From Micromonospora sp. AMSO31t (lineage in GTDB: Bacteria; Actinomycetota; Actinomycetes; Mycobacteriales; Micromonosporaceae): 35,329 nucleotides of DNA. The notes beneath the pieces are model-generated. The model was not told where the DNA came from. It made no database searches and worked only from the letters and a program-made list of their open reading frames with translations. The stretch lies in assembly GCF_008868175.1 (NCBI RefSeq), contig NZ_WBKT01000051.1, positions 1 through 35,329 of the forward strand. Direction: 5' to 3'. Of this stretch, positions 6,577 through 14,276 are shown piece after piece. Each line of letters opens with the position of its first letter. Position 1 is the stretch's first letter. A program made the position numbers and the translations under genes.

Positions 6577-9500
6577 TCATCGACCGTAGACCTCGAACTC
6601 GTAGAGGGAGAAGCCGTACGAGGTGGCCCGCTTGACCCCGTACACCCGCACGTAGCGGGCGGTGACCGGGGCGAGGGTCACGTTGTCCGTCCCGCCGTTG
6701 CCGGCGGTGGTGCTGAACACCGGCTGCCAGGTGCCGCCGTCCGCGGACACCTCAATCCGGTACGCGCTGCCGTAGGCGGCCTCCCAGCGCAGCACCACCC
6801 GGCCCACGGTGCGGGCCGAGCCCAGGTCGACCCGGATCCACTGGTTGTCGTTGTAGCTGCTGGCCCAGCGGCTGCCCAGGCTGCCGTCGACGGCCTTGTC
6901 CGGCGTGTGGCTGGTGAGGAACTGGGTGCTCGACGCGGTCGCGGCGCGCCCCTGGGCCAGGTTGGTGACGTCGTCGCCGCGGCGCGCCGGGAACGAGACG
7001 ACCTGCTGGTACGTGGGCCGGTTCTGCCAGGCGATCACCGGGTGGGTGATGCCCCCGAGACCGGACTGCGCGATGGCGTCGGCGCACCACTGGTCACCCG
7101 CCCCGCACGACTTGTCGCCCGGGTAGACCGTGGCGGCCGGCACGGCGGCGGCCTGCGCGAGGGTGTCGAGCAGGCTCTGCCGGCAGGCCCCGAGGTTGCC
7201 GTTGCCGCAGTACGACCGGCCCAGCCCGCCGGCCACCGGGTCCCCGAGCACGGTGCGGATGTCCTTGTCGACGTAACCCCACCAGCCGTACTGGAAGGAG
7301 GAGCCCTTGTGCGGCTGCCCTTGCAGTGCCCACACGGCGCTGCCGTCGCGGCCGCCGTTCTGGCCGCCCGACGGCGCCTCGTTGACCTCGATGGCGTCGA
7401 CCAGCGCGGCGTAGAGGTCGGGGCCGAGGCCGGGCCGGAACTCCGCGGCGGCCAGCAGCGGCCACCAGGCGTCGAAGATCCGGATGGCGTCGGCGTGCTG
7501 GTAGACCTTCGAGCCGGGGGCGGTCTCCACCCGGCGGGCGCCGGCCTGCTGCCAAGCCCGCAGCTTGCTCACCGCGTCGGCCAGCGCCGGGTCGGTGACC
7601 GGCGCGCTGCCGAGCACCCGGAGCAGGTCGCCGAGTACCTGCTGGCCCCGCAGGTCGGTGACCGCGGCGTCGGCCATGATCCGCACGACGTCGGCCCGGC
7701 CCAGCTTGCGCTGCGCGATCGCGGCGCGCACCGGTCCGTCCAGGAGCTGGGCCCGGTGCACCGCGCCGAAGCTGAAGTTGCCGTCGGCGGCGCCGAAGTC
7801 CCGGGCCTGCTTGTTGTTCCAGCTGACGTAGTAGTCCTGGTTCACCGACTGCGGATGGGCGGCGGCCGGCGTGTAGGTGGCGGTGTTGGTGTCCGCGTTC
7901 CAGCCGACCCACTCGTGAGCCGCCTCGGCGCGGGTGGGCAGGTTGGGGTCGGCCGTGGACGGCCGGACCGGGTTGGATCCGGAGTTGAAGTAGGCCGCCT
8001 CGGTCGAGTTGACGTAGAACCAGTTGAACGCGTAGCCGACGTTCGCGGCGGACTGCTGGAACGCAGCCGCCGAGCCCATCGCGGCCGGGTCGTTGTACGC
8101 CTGGAAGCCGATCGCCGAGTCGGCCTCGTGCCGGTAGGTCGAGCGCAGCTTGGTGAACGCGGTGGGCTGCCCGTTCACCAGCCCTCGGTAGGCGACCAGC
8201 CCGTACCTCGTGCGCAGCGCGCGCAGGGTGTAGGAGCCGGCCGGGGTGGAGTCGGCCAGCGTGGGCGACCAGGAGTTACGGTGTTCGATGACCTCCATGG
8301 CCACGCACTGCCCGTGCCACAGGTAGCGGGTCGACGCGAGCGTCGGGGCGCTGCCGTCGGTGGTGCACAGCGGCACCGCGTACGTGTCGGTGAGGTCCTG
8401 GCTGGCGGAGGTGGCGCTCCACGCGTAGTCCTGGCCCCGGCCGAGCAGCACGTACAGGTTCAGCCCGGCGAAGGCGGCGCCCCGGGCGCTGACCCCCGGC
8501 CCCTGGAGTTCCTGGAGCATGAGCAGTTGCGGCGCGAAGTAGCCGGTCTGCGGGCCGAACACGGCGACCGGGTTGCCGGTGGTGGTGTGCCGGCCGGAGA
8601 CCACCACGGCGTTGGACATGCCGTGCGACCGCAGCCCGGCGAGGCCGCTGAGCAGCCCCTGGGTGCTGGCGCTGCCGGTGCCGGCCCGGGCGGCCGCGGC
8701 CCCGCCGGTCTGGTCGTAGGCGAGCGGCTCGGCGACGACGCTGCCGGCGTCGGGGAGCACGGCGCCGGTCGCGCCGGCCGGGGTGGCGCCGTACGGGAAG
8801 CTCTGTCCGTCGTGGAGGGTGAGCACGGTCTCCGGGTCGTTCTGGGACCGGAACGCCTGCCAGAGCCGGTCGCCCTCGGCGGCGCCGAACTTCGCCCGGG
8901 CGGCCACCCGGACCAGGGCGGACTGGATCTCCGAGCCGCCGCCCCCGCCGAACAGGCCGCCGACGACGCCGGCCGTGGCGATCAGGTCGGTCATGGTGAA
9001 GTGCTTCGGTTTGCCGGCGCCGGCCAGCACGTACTCGCCCGGGTAGTTGTCGGCGCTGATGGACCGGTCGATGTAGGCGTTGACGCCGGCGATGTAGTCG
9101 GTGACGTCGTCGTAGAGCTGCTGGCCGCGGGCGCCCTTCTGGCGCAGCGCGTCGACCTGGGCCTGCAGGTCCGCCTCGGTGTAGGGCGAGTTGGCCCAGA
9201 TGCTCTGCTCCAGCTCCCGGTTGCCCGGTGCGCCGCCGGCGAAGGAGGTGAGCGTGCCGCGGCCGGCGTGCCGCAGCAGGTCCATCACCCAGAGCCGGTC
9301 CTGGGCCCCGGCGTAGCCGGCGCCGAACATGGTGCCCGAGCGGGTGGTGCCGGTGACGTGCGGGACGCCGGTCGCCTTGTCGCGCACGATGGTGACGTCC
9401 GCGCGGGGCCGCACGGTGCTCTCCACCTGCGCGTCGGGCACGCCGAACGAGGCGTCGTTGTAGAACTGGACGATCTGCTCGTCGGTGAGCCCGGCGTAGC

Positions 9501-9771
9501 CGTAGACCAGGTTCGCGTACTCGTCGAGCTGGTCGCTGGAGTGCGCGGGGCGGGTGCCGAGCGCCTGGTGGGCGAGGATCGCGGCGAGGGTGGCGTTGCC
9601 GTTCTCGCCGGGCGGCAGGATGTCGGCGCACTGGCCGAGGCAGTAGTCGTCGGGGGCGAAGGTGGTGGCGGCGAGCGCCGGTGACGGTGGGACGACCGTC
9701 AGGGCGCTCGCCGCAGCGGTGAGGGTCGCGGCCAGGGCCGCGAGCCGGGCACGGGTGGTGGGACGGGGCAT
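6577..9771 (-). CDS. Secreted penicillin-acylase-family hydrolase with C-terminal discoidin (F5/8 type C) domain
   Basis: A 1064-residue exported Ntn-hydrolase. An Arg-containing N-terminus and a hydrophobic Ala/Leu stretch ending near ALAAT (about residues 1-36) form a signal peptide. The acylase region spans roughly residues 120-900; family members cleave amide bonds (penicillin G, acyl-homoserine lactones, lipopeptide side chains) after self-processing to expose an N-terminal serine. The candidate nucleophile is Ser386 in SHGMSNAVVVSG; the usual SNxW tryptophan is Val here. A spacer of about 100 residues before it could be the excised linker. Residues about 935-1064 form a discoidin-like sugar-binding domain (DKAVDGSLGSRWASS, WIRVDLGSARTVGRV, ARYVRVYG). 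The ATG is at 9771; the 196 nt upstream hold a small dyad (TACC-GGGA-GGTA, minus strand, near 9884-9897). The substrate is unknown. Confidence 0.9.
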   Translation of the reverse strand: MPRPTTRARLAALAATLTAAASALTVVPPSPALAATTFAPDDYCLGQCADILPPGENGNATLAAILAHQALGTRPAHSSDQLDEYANLVYGYAGLTDEQIVQFYNDASFGVPDAQVESTVRPRADVTIVRDKATGVPHVTGTTRSGTMFGAGYAGAQDRLWVMDLLRHAGRGTLTSFAGGAPGNRELEQSIWANSPYTEADLQAQVDALRQKGARGQQLYDDVTDYIAGVNAYIDRSISADNYPGEYVLAGAGKPKHFTMTDLIATAGVVGGLFGGGGGSEIQSALVRVAARAKFGAAEGDRLWQAFRSQNDPETVLTLHDGQSFPYGATPAGATGAVLPDAGSVVAEPLAYDQTGGAAAARAGTGSASTQGLLSGLAGLRSHGMSNAVVVSGRHTTTGNPVAVFGPQTGYFAPQLLMLQELQGPGVSARGAAFAGLNLYVLLGRGQDYAWSATSASQDLTDTYAVPLCTTDGSAPTLASTRYLWHGQCVAMEVIEHRNSWSPTLADSTPAGSYTLRALRTRYGLVAYRGLVNGQPTAFTKLRSTYRHEADSAIGFQAYNDPAAMGSAAAFQQSAANVGYAFNWFYVNSTEAAYFNSGSNPVRPSTADPNLPTRAEAAHEWVGWNADTNTATYTPAAAHPQSVNQDYYVSWNNKQARDFGAADGNFSFGAVHRAQLLDGPVRAAIAQRKLGRADVVRIMADAAVTDLRGQQVLGDLLRVLGSAPVTDPALADAVSKLRAWQQAGARRVETAPGSKVYQHADAIRIFDAWWPLLAAAEFRPGLGPDLYAALVDAIEVNEAPSGGQNGGRDGSAVWALQGQPHKGSSFQYGWWGYVDKDIRTVLGDPVAGGLGRSYCGNGNLGACRQSLLDTLAQAAAVPAATVYPGDKSCGAGDQWCADAIAQSGLGGITHPVIAWQNRPTYQQVVSFPARRGDDVTNLAQGRAATASSTQFLTSHTPDKAVDGSLGSRWASSYNDNQWIRVDLGSARTVGRVVLRWEAAYGSAYRIEVSADGGTWQPVFSTTAGNGGTDNVTLAPVTARYVRVYGVKRATSYGFSLYEFEVYGR

Positions 9772-9967
9772 GGCGGATCCTCCGGATGTGCGGAGTCGGG
9801 CCGGGGCTGCGCCCGGCTACCGCTTGCCGACGTCTCGCCCTCCGTGCCCGGGCGTCACACCCGGAGGTGAGAGTGACTCATGTCTACCTCCCGGTAATGA
9901 TTGATGGCGTTCCATGCCTTGGGATAGGTGGCGTTCACCAGGCGCGAATGTCGACGTTTCGCCACGA

Positions 9968-11053
9968 TCACGGCAGCGCGAGCACGGCCTGGTGACCCAG
10001 GTGGTCCGACGCCCACCGGCCGGCGGGCGTCTGCCGCTCGGTGCCGAAGACCGCACTGGACACCGGCGTCACCGCGCCGCGGACCAGCACCATGTCGATC
10101 CGGTGCTCGACGTCGCCGGCCGGCTCGGTGAGGTCGTCGCCCAGCCCCGCGGTGTAGCCGGGATCGCCGGGGTGCAGGATCGGCCAGGTGTCGACCATCC
10201 CCCCGGCGACCAGGGCGAGGTACGCGAGCCGGTTGGTCGGGTCGGGCAGCTCGGGCCCGCTGTTCAGATCACCGAGGAGGATCAGCCGGCCGGGGACGCC
10301 CAGCGGGCCGCGCAGCAGCTCCTGCGCCTGCAGCAGGCGGACGCCGGGGTGGAACGCCTCCAGGTGGGTGTTGACGAACCGGAAGGCGCGGCTGCCCACC
10401 GTGGCGTCCACGGCCGTCCAGCCGCGGGTGCTCGTGGCGGTGCCGCCCGTGGCGGCGAGCGGGAACACCAGGTTGTTGACGAAGTTGGCCGACGAGGTGG
10501 CGTGCACCTTGATCCGGCCGCCGTGCCGCACCAGGATCACGTCCCGCATGGTCAGGCGGACGTCCCGCAGGTGCGGCGCCCCGGCCGGGGCCTCCAGGTC
10601 CGCCTCGTCCCGCACCACGACGACGTCGTACCGGTGGCCGGACCCGGCCAGCCGCGCCATCAGCAGTGCCAGGTAGTCGTAGCGGACCTCGGTGGCCGGG
10701 GCCGGGTCGCCGAGCGGCCCGGTGCGCCACAGCGCGACCTCCTGCAGGCCGACCAGGTCGGGTTTGCGCTCGCGGATCTCGTCGGAGATCAGGGCCGCCC
10801 GGGCCGGGAAGTCGACCAGGTCCACGTGGCTCAGCAGGGCGGCGTTCGCGGCCAGGAACGCCGGCAGGGTCGGCGCCCCGATCGACGGCGTGAGATCGCC
10901 GCCCAGGTAGAGGTTGCGGGTCAGCACCGAGACCTTGGGCCCGGCTTCGGCGTGTGCGGGCGGGGCGACGAGGCCCAGGCCGGCCACCGCGAGGGCGGCC
11001 GCGGTGGCCAGCCCGGCCAGGCGTCGGAGGTGTGCGCGAAGGCTGCCGTCCAT
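9968..11053 (-). CDS. Secreted endonuclease/exonuclease/phosphatase (EEP) family hydrolase
   Basis: A 361-residue exported member of the Mg-dependent EEP superfamily (DNase I-like nucleases, sphingomyelinases, inositol phosphatases). Residues 1-35 form a signal peptide (positively charged start, Ala/Leu core, APPAHA cleavage region). The active-site series is complete: TRNLYLGG (Asn), GLQEVALW (Glu), VNTHLEAF (His), LLGDLNSGP (Asp/Asn), HRIDMVLV and the closing SDHLGHQAV (Asp-His). Which phosphodiester it cleaves cannot be told. The ATG at 11053 has GGGAAGGA just upstream. It stands alone between a hairpin at 11082-11107 and the acylase gene, and belongs to a run of exported hydrolases. Confidence 0.88.
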   Translation of the reverse strand: MDGSLRAHLRRLAGLATAAALAVAGLGLVAPPAHAEAGPKVSVLTRNLYLGGDLTPSIGAPTLPAFLAANAALLSHVDLVDFPARAALISDEIRERKPDLVGLQEVALWRTGPLGDPAPATEVRYDYLALLMARLAGSGHRYDVVVVRDEADLEAPAGAPHLRDVRLTMRDVILVRHGGRIKVHATSSANFVNNLVFPLAATGGTATSTRGWTAVDATVGSRAFRFVNTHLEAFHPGVRLLQAQELLRGPLGVPGRLILLGDLNSGPELPDPTNRLAYLALVAGGMVDTWPILHPGDPGYTAGLGDDLTEPAGDVEHRIDMVLVRGAVTPVSSAVFGTERQTPAGRWASDHLGHQAVLALP

Positions 11054-11081
11054 GACTGTCGTCCTTCCCGGCGGGATGCGT

Positions 11082-11107
11082 TGACCGGCGCAGGCTAGCG
11101 CCGGTCA
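11082..11107 (-). terminator. Hairpin between the PhnB-like and EEP genes
   Basis: Perfect 10-bp inverted repeat TGACCGGCGC / GCGCCGGTCA with a 6-nt loop. It lies 44 nt past the stop of the gene ending at 11151 and 28 nt before the next ATG, so it probably ends that transcript; an operator is an alternative. Confidence 0.5.
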
Positions 11108-11150
11108 CACCACCGTGGACACCGCCGTTCGGGTCACCTCCGCCCGGCGG

Positions 11151-11564
11151 TCAGGCCTGGGAACCGGCGATGTTGACCATCCAGTTGATGCCGAACCGGT
11201 CGACGCACATGCCGAACTCGTCGCCCCACATCTGCTTCTCCAGCGGGAGCGCGACCGTGCCGCCCTCGGCGAGCTGCTGCCAGTAGCCGCGTAGCTCGTC
11301 GGCGTCGTCGCCGCTGAGGCTGATCGAGATGTTGGTGCCGGGCTGGTATTCCATCTCCGGCGGCGTGTCCGAGGCCATCAGCGTGAAGCCGCGGTCGGTC
11401 TCCAACTGGGCGTGCATGACGTTGTCGGCCACCCCGGGATCCGGGTTGCCGAACTCGCCGAACGTGCTCAGCGTCAGGTTGCCGCCGAACACCTTCTGGT
11501 AGAACTCCATGGCCTGCCGCGCGTTGTCGCGGAAGCTGATGTAGGGATTGAGCCGAGACGCCAT
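11151..11564 (-). CDS. PhnB-like VOC family protein
   Basis: A 137-residue protein of the PhnB/glyoxalase-like branch of the VOC superfamily. It opens with LNPYISFRDNARQAMEFYQ, has the typical middle VMHAQLETDRGFTLMASD, and ends WGDEFGMCVDRFGINWMVNI. Members of this branch lack a clear assigned reaction and are often annotated as 3-demethylubiquinone methyltransferase-like. The frame is open for a further 62 codons upstream, but the ATG at 11564 is chosen because AGGAGGG lies at good spacing before it and the family begins there. It is a single-gene unit between hairpins at 11082-11107 and 11665-11698. Confidence 0.9.
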   Translation of the reverse strand: MASRLNPYISFRDNARQAMEFYQKVFGGNLTLSTFGEFGNPDPGVADNVMHAQLETDRGFTLMASDTPPEMEYQPGTNISISLSGDDADELRGYWQQLAEGGTVALPLEKQMWGDEFGMCVDRFGINWMVNIAGSQA

Positions 11565-11664
11565 TGTGCGACCCTCCTTCGTCCGTGAACGAGGGCCATC
11601 GTCGCAGGCAGGTACGACAGTCACAACGACGCGTGACCGGTGAGTCGCAGCGGGTGCGACGGCA

Positions 11665-11698
11665 GCGGTGGAGGTGGCGCCGTTGCCACCTCCACCGC
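11665..11698 (-). terminator. Strong hairpin terminator after the amidase gene
   Basis: Perfect 14-bp stem GCGGTGGAGGTGGC / GCCACCTCCACCGC with a 6-nt loop, 20 nt past the stop of the amidase gene at 11719. It is palindromic enough to act in both directions, with a CTTTCCCC run on the plus-strand side. Confidence 0.75.
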
Positions 11699-11718
11699 CT
11701 TTCCCCGCCGGTGCGCCG

Positions 11719-12852
11719 TCAGTTCTTCTGGAACGACTGACGCACCACACCGCCCACCAGGGCGCACCAGGTGGTGGTGCTGACCTTGCCGTTCGGCGCC
11801 AGTCCGTGCAGGCGCTGCAGGTCCTGGAGGGCCTTCTTGGTCGGGTGGTCGTACACGCCGGTGACCGACACGTCGGCGTAGCCCTTGAGGTTGAGCATGA
11901 ACTGCACGGCCTGCACCGGGATGCCGGTGGCGTCCTTGTCCAGCTCCGGCGCGAGGGTCTCCCAGGTCGGCGCCGTGAGGGTGGCGTCGATGTCGACCGG
12001 GATCCCGTTGCGCGCCTGCCAGTCCGCCACGGCCGCCACGGTGGCGGCGTCGAACACGCCGGTGACCGGGACGGTGTAGCCGCGGAAGGTGAGCAGGTAC
12101 TGCGCGACCTGCACCACCGGGCCGCCGACGAAGCGCCAGATGTCCGGCCAGCGGCGGGCCGGCACGTCGGACAGGTGGGTGCCGAGCGTGGCGAAGACCC
12201 GGCGGCGCAGCTCCGGGAACTCCCGGTAGAACATCGCGCCCGGGCACTGCGTCGCCCGGAAGTCCCAGTGGCCGAAGATGTCGTGGGCGTGCAGCCCGTA
12301 CTGCCGGCAGATGGCGGTGCAGAGCTTCACCAGCGAGTCGAACAGCTCCTCGGGCGGCGTCTCGGTGACGTAGGTGCCCTCGTTCTCGATGCCGATGGCC
12401 CGGCCGTTCTCGCCGGGGCAGTGCGCCGAGATCATCTGCCGGTCGCCGGCCTGCAACCGTTCCAGGCTGCCGTGCCGGCCCTCCAGGACGTGGCCGCCCC
12501 GGCTGACCGTGAAGTGCTGCCCGGTGTCCGACCAGCGGTTGGTGTCCATGTGCAGGTCCTGGCAGTCGCGGGCGAGCTGCTTGGCGTGTTCCTCGGAGTA
12601 GTCCGTGCTGTTCGGGAACGCCATGTGGTGCACGATGATCTTGTTGGTCGCGATCGCGCTGATCGACAGCGGGTCCGCCGGCGGGCGGGCGCCCCACTCG
12701 TCGCAGCTGATGATCCAGTCGAGGTCCGCGCCCGGCGCGGCCTGCGCGGCGGCCGGGAAGGCGAGTTCGCTCCCGACGACCGCGACCGCGGCGGCGCCGA
12801 GGCCGGCCCGCAGCAGGGTACGACGGTCCAGCTCGGGGTGGTCGAAGTGCAT
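11719..12852 (-). CDS. Tat-exported N-acetylmuramoyl-L-alanine amidase with two peptidoglycan-binding domains
   Basis: A 377-residue cell-wall hydrolase cutting the amide bond between N-acetylmuramic acid and L-alanine. The N-terminus carries a twin-arginine signal (LDRRTLLRAG, then a hydrophobic core ending AAAQAAP about residue 40). Residues about 45-230 form the PGRP/amidase_2 domain, with zinc ligands in IIVHHMAF (His75 or 76), GHWDF (His195) and TQCPG (Cys203), plus SRGGHVLEGRHG and AIGIENEGTY. Two peptidoglycan_1-type repeats follow (about 245-305 and 312-372, marked by TGVFDAATVAAVADWQ and TGVYDHPTKKALQDLQ). The ATG at 12852 has AAGGAG upstream. It is divergent from the thioredoxin gene across a 222-nt regulatory gap holding a dyad element, and is followed by a hairpin terminator. 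Confidence 0.92.
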   Translation of the reverse strand: MHFDHPELDRRTLLRAGLGAAAVAVVGSELAFPAAAQAAPGADLDWIISCDEWGARPPADPLSISAIATNKIIVHHMAFPNSTDYSEEHAKQLARDCQDLHMDTNRWSDTGQHFTVSRGGHVLEGRHGSLERLQAGDRQMISAHCPGENGRAIGIENEGTYVTETPPEELFDSLVKLCTAICRQYGLHAHDIFGHWDFRATQCPGAMFYREFPELRRRVFATLGTHLSDVPARRWPDIWRFVGGPVVQVAQYLLTFRGYTVPVTGVFDAATVAAVADWQARNGIPVDIDATLTAPTWETLAPELDKDATGIPVQAVQFMLNLKGYADVSVTGVYDHPTKKALQDLQRLHGLAPNGKVSTTTWCALVGGVVRQSFQKN

Positions 12853-12988
12853 GGCATCTCCTTGGTGACCCGACGGGTGGGCGGGCTTGTAAAGGAACTC
12901 CAACTGCTGCGCGCGAAGTGGAGAATATTGCCAGGATCGGCCGGTGCGCCAGAGGACAAATGCGACGACCGCCGATCGCCGGACCTTC

Positions 12989-13010
12989 TCTCCTACCGGG
13001 GGAGTAGGCG
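12989..13010. promoter_or_regulatory. Dyad motif in the divergent amidase/thioredoxin promoter region
   Basis: A 22-nt element reading TCTCCTACC, then GG, then GGGAGTAGGCG, containing the dyad CCTAC-N7-GTAGG. It matches the element at 2444-2465 at 19 of 22 positions. It lies 65 nt before the thioredoxin GTG and about 137 nt from the amidase ATG, so it could control either or both. Confidence 0.4.
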
Positions 13011-13074
13011 ATCTCACGTCCGCTGGCTGGGACGGCGGGCTCTCCGCCGCCGGCCGTCGTGGCAGCCTGGAGCC

Positions 13075-13521
13075 GTGCAGCCACCCCGCCTGACCGGTGT
13101 CCTGGTGCTCGTCGCCGTGCTCGCGGCCGCCGGCGCCTTCGGCTGGTGGCGACGCCGCCGCGACGGCCGGCTGCGCGTCGTGGCCCCGGCCGGCGACGCG
13201 TCGCACCGGGCCGCGCTGGCCGCTCTCGGCGTCCGCCCCGGCACGGTCACCCTGGTCCAGTTCTCCGCACCGGTCTGCGCGCCCTGCCGGGCCGCCCGCC
13301 GGGTGCTCGAGGACGTCGCGGGGCGGGTCGACGGGGTCGCCCTGCTGGAGGTCGGCGTCGAGGAACACCTCGACCGGGCCCGCGAGCTGGACATCTGGCG
13401 CACGCCGACCGTGCTGCTCGTGGACGGCGCCGGCCGGATCGTCCGGCGGGCCGCCGGCGTGCCGGACCGGGCTGACCTGCTCGCCGCGCTCGCCCCGCTG
13501 ACCCACGAGGTGCGGGCATGA
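13075..13521 (+). CDS. Membrane-anchored thioredoxin-like protein
   Basis: A 148-residue protein with one N-terminal hydrophobic helix (residues about 7-24, then WWRRRR), placing the rest probably outside the membrane. The thioredoxin fold follows, with the redox motif CAPC at residues 68-71 (VQFSAPVCAPCRAARRVLE) and the cis-Pro loop in WRTPTVLLVDG. The GTG at 13075 is the only start that retains the whole anchor without a long unmatched extension. Its stop overlaps an ATG by 4 nt, and a DUF4395 gene follows 115 nt later; thioredoxin/DUF4395 pairs are common in actinobacteria. It likely acts in extracytoplasmic disulfide exchange. Confidence 0.85.
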   Translation: MQPPRLTGVLVLVAVLAAAGAFGWWRRRRDGRLRVVAPAGDASHRAALAALGVRPGTVTLVQFSAPVCAPCRAARRVLEDVAGRVDGVALLEVGVEEHLDRARELDIWRTPTVLLVDGAGRIVRRAAGVPDRADLLAALAPLTHEVRA

Positions 13522-13636
13522 CCGGGGTGCGGCTGATCCGGCGGCGGGTCGTGGACCACGGGCGGCTCGCGGTGAGCCTCTGTGCGCCGGTCACCACCGC
13601 CCTGACCGACCCCCTCGCCGCCGAACGGAAGCCCCC

Positions 13637-14077
13637 ATGCTGCTCGACCCTCGCGGACCGCGGTTCGCCGCCGCCCTCACCACCGTCGTCCTCGCCGTCG
13701 CCCTGGTCACCGGCTCCGGCTGGCTCGTGCTGGCCCAGGCCGTCGTCTTCGCGCTGACGGCCGCCCACCCGCGACTCGGCCCGTACGGGCTGGTCTTCCG
13801 TGCGGTGGTCGCGCCCCGGCTCGCCCCGCCGGTCGAGCTGGAGCCGTTCGCCCCGGTCCGCTTCGCCCAGCTCGTCGGTCTCGCCTTCGCCACGGTCGGC
13901 GCGGTCGGCTGGCTGGCCGGGCTGCCGCTGCTCGGGCTGGTCGCCACCGCCGCCGCGCTCGCCGCCGCCTTCCTCAACGCGGCGTTCGGGCTCTGCCTCG
14001 GCTGCGAGGGTTACCTGGCGCTCCGCCGCCTGACGGGCCGGCCTCTCGCCGCCCGGGTCCCGCTTCCCCCACGCTGA
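13637..14077 (+). CDS. DUF4395 family membrane protein
   Basis: A 146-residue membrane protein with about four helices. The family signature is at the end: FGLCLGCEGYLALRRL, where Cys120 and Cys123 form a CxxC pair at a membrane edge. Proline/arginine-rich residues close the protein. It directly follows a thioredoxin-like gene; the pairing and the CxxC suggest a membrane redox partner, but this is inference. The ATG at 13637 has CGGAAG upstream. A second reading frame, starting at 13518 and overlapping the thioredoxin stop, runs into this gene out of frame, so the true 5' limit deserves care. Confidence 0.85.
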   Translation: MLLDPRGPRFAAALTTVVLAVALVTGSGWLVLAQAVVFALTAAHPRLGPYGLVFRAVVAPRLAPPVELEPFAPVRFAQLVGLAFATVGAVGWLAGLPLLGLVATAAALAAAFLNAAFGLCLGCEGYLALRRLTGRPLAARVPLPPR

Positions 14078-14084
14078 CGCGACA

Positions 14085-14143
14085 CCAGCTCGCCGATGTG
14101 GCGGGGTCCGGGGCCGCGGGATGCCGCCACTGCGGCGAGCTGG
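14085..14143. repeat. Long imperfect palindrome after the redox gene pair
   Basis: Outer perfect 11-bp arms CCAGCTCGCCG (14085-14095) and CGGCGAGCTGG (14133-14143), then a 3-nt internal bulge on each side, inner 6-bp arms TGGCGG (14099-14104) and CCGCCA (14124-14129), and a 19-nt loop. It starts 7 nt past the DUF4395 stop and ends before the LacI-type operators. It may act as a terminator, or be a dispersed intergenic repeat like the one at 31008-31060. Confidence 0.65.
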
Positions 14144-14184
14144 CGTGGGGGCCCGCGATCACGGGGACCCAGGTCAGCGCGGTT

Positions 14185-14196
14185 GGAAACGTTTTC
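14185..14196. promoter_or_regulatory. LacI-family operator O1
   Basis: GGAAACGTTTTC with the palindromic core AAACGTTT typical of LacI/GalR sites, centred just upstream of the candidate -35 box of the operon. Confidence 0.7.
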
Positions 14197-14207
14197 GTAA
14201 CGAGCCC

Positions 14208-14237
14208 TTGACCTGACCGTCGGGTCAGGCGCAAACT
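14208..14237 (+). promoter_or_regulatory. Candidate promoter of the eleven-gene operon
   Basis: A -35 box TTGACC (14208-14213) and a weak -10 box CAAACT (14232-14237) at 18-nt spacing, bracketed by operators O1 and O2. The spacer contains a perfect inverted repeat CCTGACC / GGTCAGG (14212-14218, 14223-14229) that may bind a further factor. Confidence 0.45.
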
Positions 14238-14240
14238 CCC

Positions 14241-14252
14241 GGAAACGTTTAC
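14241..14252. promoter_or_regulatory. LacI-family operator O2
   Basis: GGAAACGTTTAC, the same AAACGTTT core as O1, placed at or just past the expected transcription start. Its centre is 56 nt from that of O1. Confidence 0.7.
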
Positions 14253-14276
14253 AGCAAGCAGCTGGAGGTGCGGGGC

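Noticed and set aside
6574..9684. 1036-codon plus-strand frame opposite the acylase gene
   Set aside because: The translation is Val/Gly/Arg-rich without domains, while the minus strand encodes a complete signal peptide, acylase and discoidin domain.
14268..14276. GTG at 14268 as the LacI-family repressor start
   Set aside because: The GGAGG ribosome site overlaps it; the GTG at 14277 has that site at correct spacing.
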